Source: Acarospora socialis (lineage: Eukaryota; Ascomycota; Lecanoromycetes; Acarosporales; Acarosporaceae). Taken from it: a stretch of 64,000 nt of DNA. Under the pieces are notes generated by a model that made no database searches, was not told the origin of the DNA, and worked only from the letters and a program-made list of their open reading frames with translations. Position numbers and translations under genes: made by a program. This document shows, one piece after another, positions 60,233 through 64,000 of the stretch. How positions within the stretch are numbered: position 1 is the first letter of the stretch; each line of letters opens with the position of its first letter. Location of the stretch: assembly GCA_025617375.2 (NCBI GenBank), contig JAMYGW020000009.1, positions 1,178,001 to 1,242,000 of the forward strand. The letters are read 5' to 3'.

Positions 60233-61573
60233 TCACGGGAAGCACAGATCGTTCCCATGCGGCTGGTTCCAAAGACAGCACCGGCCATCCTCATCAATCT
60301 CTGGGGTGCTCCCATCCATATACCTACACCCGTCACCAACATGGCTACAGCTCGGAGCCAGGGGATTCGAGTCCGTGGGTGCAGGAGTATCCTTCGGAAG
60401 ACCGTCTTTCTTCAACTGCGCGAGGATGGCGTCCTTGATGCTTGTGTAGCCGCTATACCGAGGGTGGAAAGGACGTAGTCGCCACCCATTAGCAGGGCTG
60501 TTACCCTCGCCGCCGCCGCTCCAAGCGGTCACGCCCTTGTTCGCAAAGAGCTGCTGGGCCTCTTCCGAGGTTATCGTGTCGTTCTGCTCGTGTGGGTTTG
60601 AGGCGGGCTTGTCGGCCGCTTGCCATGGCCAATTGAGGTTCCAGAGGTAAACCTTGTCGAATTTTGTGTCTGTGTTGAGCTGATCGTTGTGATTTGCGCC
60701 GCGCTCGCAAAACCGGTGGCCTTGGAAGCCCGGATCGAGGTTAATAAAGCGCGCTTGCCTCGAAAACTTTTCCTGAACGGTCTTCTTGTAAAGGTCGTTG
60801 ACTTTGGACACACGATCGTTGAAAGCCGTTCGCAACTCCTTGCTGAGATATGGAGTAGGAGATATGCCTTGGACATTCCAGGCTTCCTCGTTGCACCAAG
60901 GGTCGTAGTCTGTCCCGAAGAATTGCGCGTAACCTGTCAGATAAAGAACGAAATCAGGATTTGACTTCACAATTGAATCGGCCAAATTATCATTGATTGT
61001 GTTGTCAAGGTCTTGTCGTAATGTATTTGTGATATAGTTTAGGGCATTATCGAGCGCCTTGGCGCACGCGCCGGTTCTGTCGTTGTCTTCTGCATATGCT
61101 GGACCATAGTTTGTCGCTGGATCTGAATGGTAGATGCAAACATCGACGATAGCGCCAAAACCACAGTTATTGCCGCCAGAAGTCATCACGACAACATTTG
61201 GAGTCCCCACCTTTCCCATCTGGTAACCGCCTTTGGCAAGGTCGACAAGTGTGCTTCCTGAGCATGCCGCATCTCGTAGGCCTGATGAGAAAGACCCGGT
61301 CCACGTGTTGTCGGCTTCCATCTGAGGGCCGTGAGATGCCTTCGTTCGAAGACAGTGGTCAAGATTCTTGTCGTATAGAACGTCTTCATTATACGAAACA
61401 CCAGACCCCCAAGAGTCACCAATGACTCCGTATGGCCAAGGGGATCTATCCCTTCTGGTTGTTTAACTCACAGGCGCTCGAGAAGGATTGGCATCTGGAA
61501 TTATGCTTGCCGTAACGAGGGTCATAAGACTGAAAACAACAATAAGGTGCTTTACACGAAGAGACCATTCCAT
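60233..61573 (-). CDS. Secreted SGNH/GDSL-type esterase
   Basis: Likely an extracellular lipase/esterase. Exon 1 (from 61573) is a signal peptide (MEWSLRVKHLIVVFSLMTLV, then TASIIPDANPSRAP). The catalytic part shows block I GDSWGSGVSYNEDV (nucleophile Ser), then AACSGSTLVDLAKGGYQMGK, block III MTSGGNNCGFG (oxyanion Asn) and, late, PFHPRYSGYTSIKDAI, whose His may complete the dyad. The C-terminal tail is cysteine rich (CSHVGDGCRYMDGS, CCLWNQPHGNDLCF). How exon 1 joins is not certain. A 42-nt intron (GTTAAA...CGGAG) keeps the frame but drops the plausible text PWPYGVIGD; the obvious GTGAGT donor does not keep the frame. One base difference or an unusual splice could explain it. About 400 residues. 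Confidence 0.8.
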
Positions 61574-62632
61574 ATTGTTTGAGGACCGTGGCATTGAAGC
61601 ACGATGGCCAAGAAGGGGAAGTATATATGCGAAAAAACTGAATGGATTGGGATTGAATAGGGCGCAGATGGTACGAGGACCAATCAAAGGGCAATGGCGA
61701 TTCTTGTATGTCCTCCACAACCCTTCGCTTTTGAGCTTTATATAATCTCACCGCAGTGTTTGGATTTGCGTACAGGTATAACAAGGAGCAATAGGTCATG
61801 TACACGGAAGCCAATAAGGAAGTAAGAACGCTGCCTCTCCTGACCCATTTATATACATTGTTATAAACAAGCCACCATGATAGAATGGGCGGAGCCGAGC
61901 TGAGCTTTAGATTGTTTCGGTGCTGCAAAATGATGGCAAGGAAACCAACCCCCTCGAAAAGCTTGCAATAAACGGACTGATAGAAACCGAGAGATATAGA
62001 TACGGTCCTAAAAACGAATGATTCTACGCAAATCGATGCTTGGTGTGCGATGCAAATCCGAGAGACGAAGTTAGAGACCGACGGTTGTTAGAGTGGTGAA
62101 TCACAATCTTTGGCCGAAGGCACAAGGCCAATATGGTTTCAGGTCGTAAATGAATGCCGTGTGGCTCATCACCAAAATCTAATGGATGTATGAAGTGCTT
62201 CTCAGATTCATAAAAGAATGTCCATAAGTATTCATATTTCATAGCATATAATGTAATATGGTGACCTCCATGTAACACAGAAAGCTTTCCCAAAAGAATA
62301 TATGTCTCAGAACCTCTTTGTCTCGTGCTGTGTTGGAGTTCTCCATATGAGAACTCTTGAATGTAGGTCCTTGACCAAGCACAGTCACACCAAAATTAGG
62401 TCCCTTTAAGCCACACTGTATTTGGCCACCGATTTAATAATAGTACTCTGGCAAGTTATAGATGTGCTCTTTAACATCAAAGGGGCGATTGCATGTGAAA
62501 CGTTCCTTAGGGCTGTGGCCAAATCCCTGGGAAGATGATTCGAAACGGGCGACTGATCGGACGTTGGGAATTCAATCTTACTGTAAGCCAATCAAGATCA
62601 CGTGACGCTCGTTATCTCAAACGCGAAATGTT
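61574..62632. other. Spacer between the esterase and the MITE
   Basis: About 1.06 kb. It holds the esterase promoter. Open frames at 61446-61928 and 62024-62293 lack protein character. Direct repeat GCGAAATGTT at 62623-62632 is the left target-site copy of the MITE. Confidence 0.5.
62623..62632. repeat. Target-site duplication, left copy
   Basis: GCGAAATGTT directly before the MITE; identical to 63066-63075 directly after it. Confidence 0.85.
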
Positions 62633-63065
62633 GGCAAATATCTAAAATCTAGCCACAAATTTGAATTTGCTTCTAGAATCTACCCAAAACTAAAGTTATT
62701 TTGATAATCTACCCCACTCCGTCTACCCCATCATATTTGCACCTAAAGATCATGGCTCTACGCCTAAACCCACACCCAAATTCATGCCTAATTCCACGCC
62801 TAATTCCACGCCTAAAACCATGAAATCACAACGTGAATTCACACCTAAATTCAGCTAAACTCACACATGAAAGTCATGTCAATTCAGATGTAGACTCAAG
62901 TCTAAGAATGAGTTTGAACATGACTTTAGACACAGATGTTTTCATGAATCTCAGCTGCAAATATGATGGGGTAGATGGAGTGGGGTAGATTACCAAAATA
63001 ACTTTAGTTTTGGGTAGATTCTAGAAGCGAATTCGAATTTGCGGCTACATTTTAGATATTCGCCG
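62633..63065. mobile_element. MITE, non-autonomous TIR DNA transposon (Mutator-like target site)
   Basis: A 433-bp element bounded by inverted repeats of about 109 bp (62633-62741 and 62956-63065), which differ at about seven sites, mostly transitions. The ends read GGCAAATATCTAAAAT and the complement of ATTTTAGATATTCGCCG. It is flanked by a perfect 10-bp direct repeat GCGAAATGTT (62623-62632 and 63066-63075), read as a target-site duplication; a size of 9-11 bp is typical of Mutator-like (MULE) elements. The centre holds no coding frame but a short minisatellite (62780-62822, units like ATTCCACGCCTA). No transposase is encoded, so it needs one in trans. No second copy lies in this window. 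Confidence 0.88.
62780..62822. repeat. Short minisatellite inside the MITE
   Basis: Three to four imperfect units of about 12 bp built on CCTAATTCCACG, in the unpaired centre of the element. Confidence 0.7.
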
Positions 63066-63075
63066 GCGAAATGTT
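63066..63075. repeat. Target-site duplication, right copy
   Basis: GCGAAATGTT directly after the MITE. Confidence 0.85.
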
Positions 63076-63237
63076 CTGTGCCATCTTTTCTACAGGGCTG
63101 AGGCTCGCTTGCGCCACAGCATGCAATAAATGGCATCCAGTGTCGGCCTCTGCGCCCCTCCTCGATTCATTGAAAGTCCAAAGCTGCGAGGCCAGCATTG
63201 ATAGGGAGAATGGGGTTTGCTTAAGTGCACTCAATCT

Positions 63238-64000
63238 ATGGGCCTGTTTCTATGGCAATTACTGGTTGTTGGTGGAGGCATCATGGGGTCAGCATCGATG
63301 CCGACCAGGACTCAGGCAGTGTTGAGCGTTCTGGATGAAGCACATGCATTAGAACAACCCAGCTTCGATGTCGGCTTCGACTTGACAGCATCATACGGGC
63401 AAGATATGCAACCCCTGGTCGAAGAGCTTGAAGGTTGACAACAATGCAGCACAGCGGCAGTGAGCTTTCCAAATGGGACAACAGTGACGGTTGCCAAGGT
63501 CACAGCAGAAGATGCCTATAATGAGGTGCTACAGCAACTCTCTCTCGACTCTTCGCGACATCTATCGTAGGTTTCGTCTCACTGCACTCAGGTGCTCAAT
63601 ACACGAAGACTGACTTACTCATAGACCGCCATATGACAACCCAGGCGATTCCTGGAATGACATGCCACGGCAGTGGCGGCGTAAAGCCTGAAAGGCTATC
63701 GGTCTGCCCGCTTCACAAGACGTTGGCTTCCTCGCAAAGATGCTTTCTGATCTCCGCGCCCTTGTCGAAGAACAGACCGGCAAACCCATTGAATCGGCTG
63801 GTATGGCAACGTTGAATCTTGTCGCTCTCTATCATGAAGACTTGCAAAATGCGTTTGAGTATGTGGGATTGCGCTACCTTGCTTTTCCAGTAAGGTACGA
63901 TGTCTTGTACGAGACCAGCGCCGCTTATACGGGCCACGACTATGGCCTGTGCTCCGATTACATCAATCGGAATGCGTGCAAGCAAGAGCAGGACGATATG
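63238..64000 (+). pseudogene. Damaged gene for a secreted-type protein, cut by the window end
   Basis: From ATG 63238 the frame begins like a signal peptide (MGLFLWQLLVVGGGIMGSAS), followed by VLSVLDEAHALEQPSFDVGF, then AVSFPNGTTVTVAKVTAEDA, DNPGDSWNDMPRQWRR, IGLPASQDVGFLAKMLSDLR and LNLVALYHEDLQNAFEYVGL. An intron (about 63569-63624, GTAGGT...CATAG) joins the second and third parts in frame. Two in-frame TGA codons interrupt the protein-like text (63436-63438 and 63690-63692), and no intron of normal size removes either. Each could come from CGA or TGG by one transition. The gene runs off the window. I do not recognise a named family; function is unknown. It starts about 170 bp from the MITE. 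Confidence 0.55.

Overview
The window is nuclear DNA of a filamentous ascomycete (Pezizomycotina). The evidence is dense, mostly single-copy eukaryotic genes split by short introns of about 45-75 nt with GTNNGT...AG borders, protein versions typical of filamentous ascomycetes (a septin matching AspB, an SNW/SKIP protein, a questin-oxidase family enzyme, a fungal F-box protein), and intergenic spacers rich in TACCTAGG-type palindromes. I cannot fix the class from sequence alone. I see no rRNA, tRNA, CRISPR array, retroelement or virus-like element.

Layout. 0-9.2 kb: mitochondrial dehydrogenase kinase (-), a USP7/Ubp15 deubiquitinase (+), a p24 cargo receptor (+) and a small secreted cysteine-rich protein (-). 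10.7-14.5 kb: a conserved orphan small protein (+), Pmp3 (-) and signal-peptidase subunit Spc3 (-). 14.9-25 kb: Xrn1 5'-3' exonuclease (-), Hat2/RbAp48 histone chaperone (+), GTP cyclohydrolase I (+), F-box protein (+). 25-33 kb: a poorly resolved region, the CTD kinase Ctk1/CDK12 (+) and NAD synthetase Qns1 (-). 33.5-42.3 kb: questin-oxidase family protein (+), a HAX1-like acidic protein (-), NADH pyrophosphatase Npy1 (+), TFIIH helicase Ssl2/XPB (-). 42.8-50 kb: a second conserved orphan small protein (+), an SR-like protein with a CTD-interaction domain (+), a 2.4-kb gene-poor spacer full of TACCTAGG repeats, and a CASTOR-like ACT protein (+). 50.4-61.6 kb: a MORG1-type WD40 protein (-), septin AspB/Cdc3 (-), the U3 processome protein Pwp2 (+), SNW/Prp45 (+) and a secreted SGNH esterase (-). 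62.6-64 kb: a 433-bp MITE with about 109-bp inverted repeats, followed by a secreted-type gene that appears broken and runs off the end.

How the genes work together. There is no operon or obvious metabolic cluster. Many neighbours are divergent pairs sharing 0.3-0.9 kb promoters (kinase/Ubp15, Xrn1/Hat2, Qns1/questin oxidase, HAX1-like/Npy1, AspB/Pwp2) or convergent pairs (Ctk1/Qns1, Npy1/Ssl2, ACT/MORG1, SNW/esterase). Themes recur by chance or loosely: RNA polymerase II and RNA processing (Ctk1, Ssl2, CID protein, SNW, Xrn1) and NAD metabolism (Qns1, Npy1).

The most unusual content is the MITE, the damaged gene beside it, the palindrome-rich spacers, the secreted cysteine-rich protein and the two small conserved proteins of unknown function. 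I did not find a convincing new multi-gene system.
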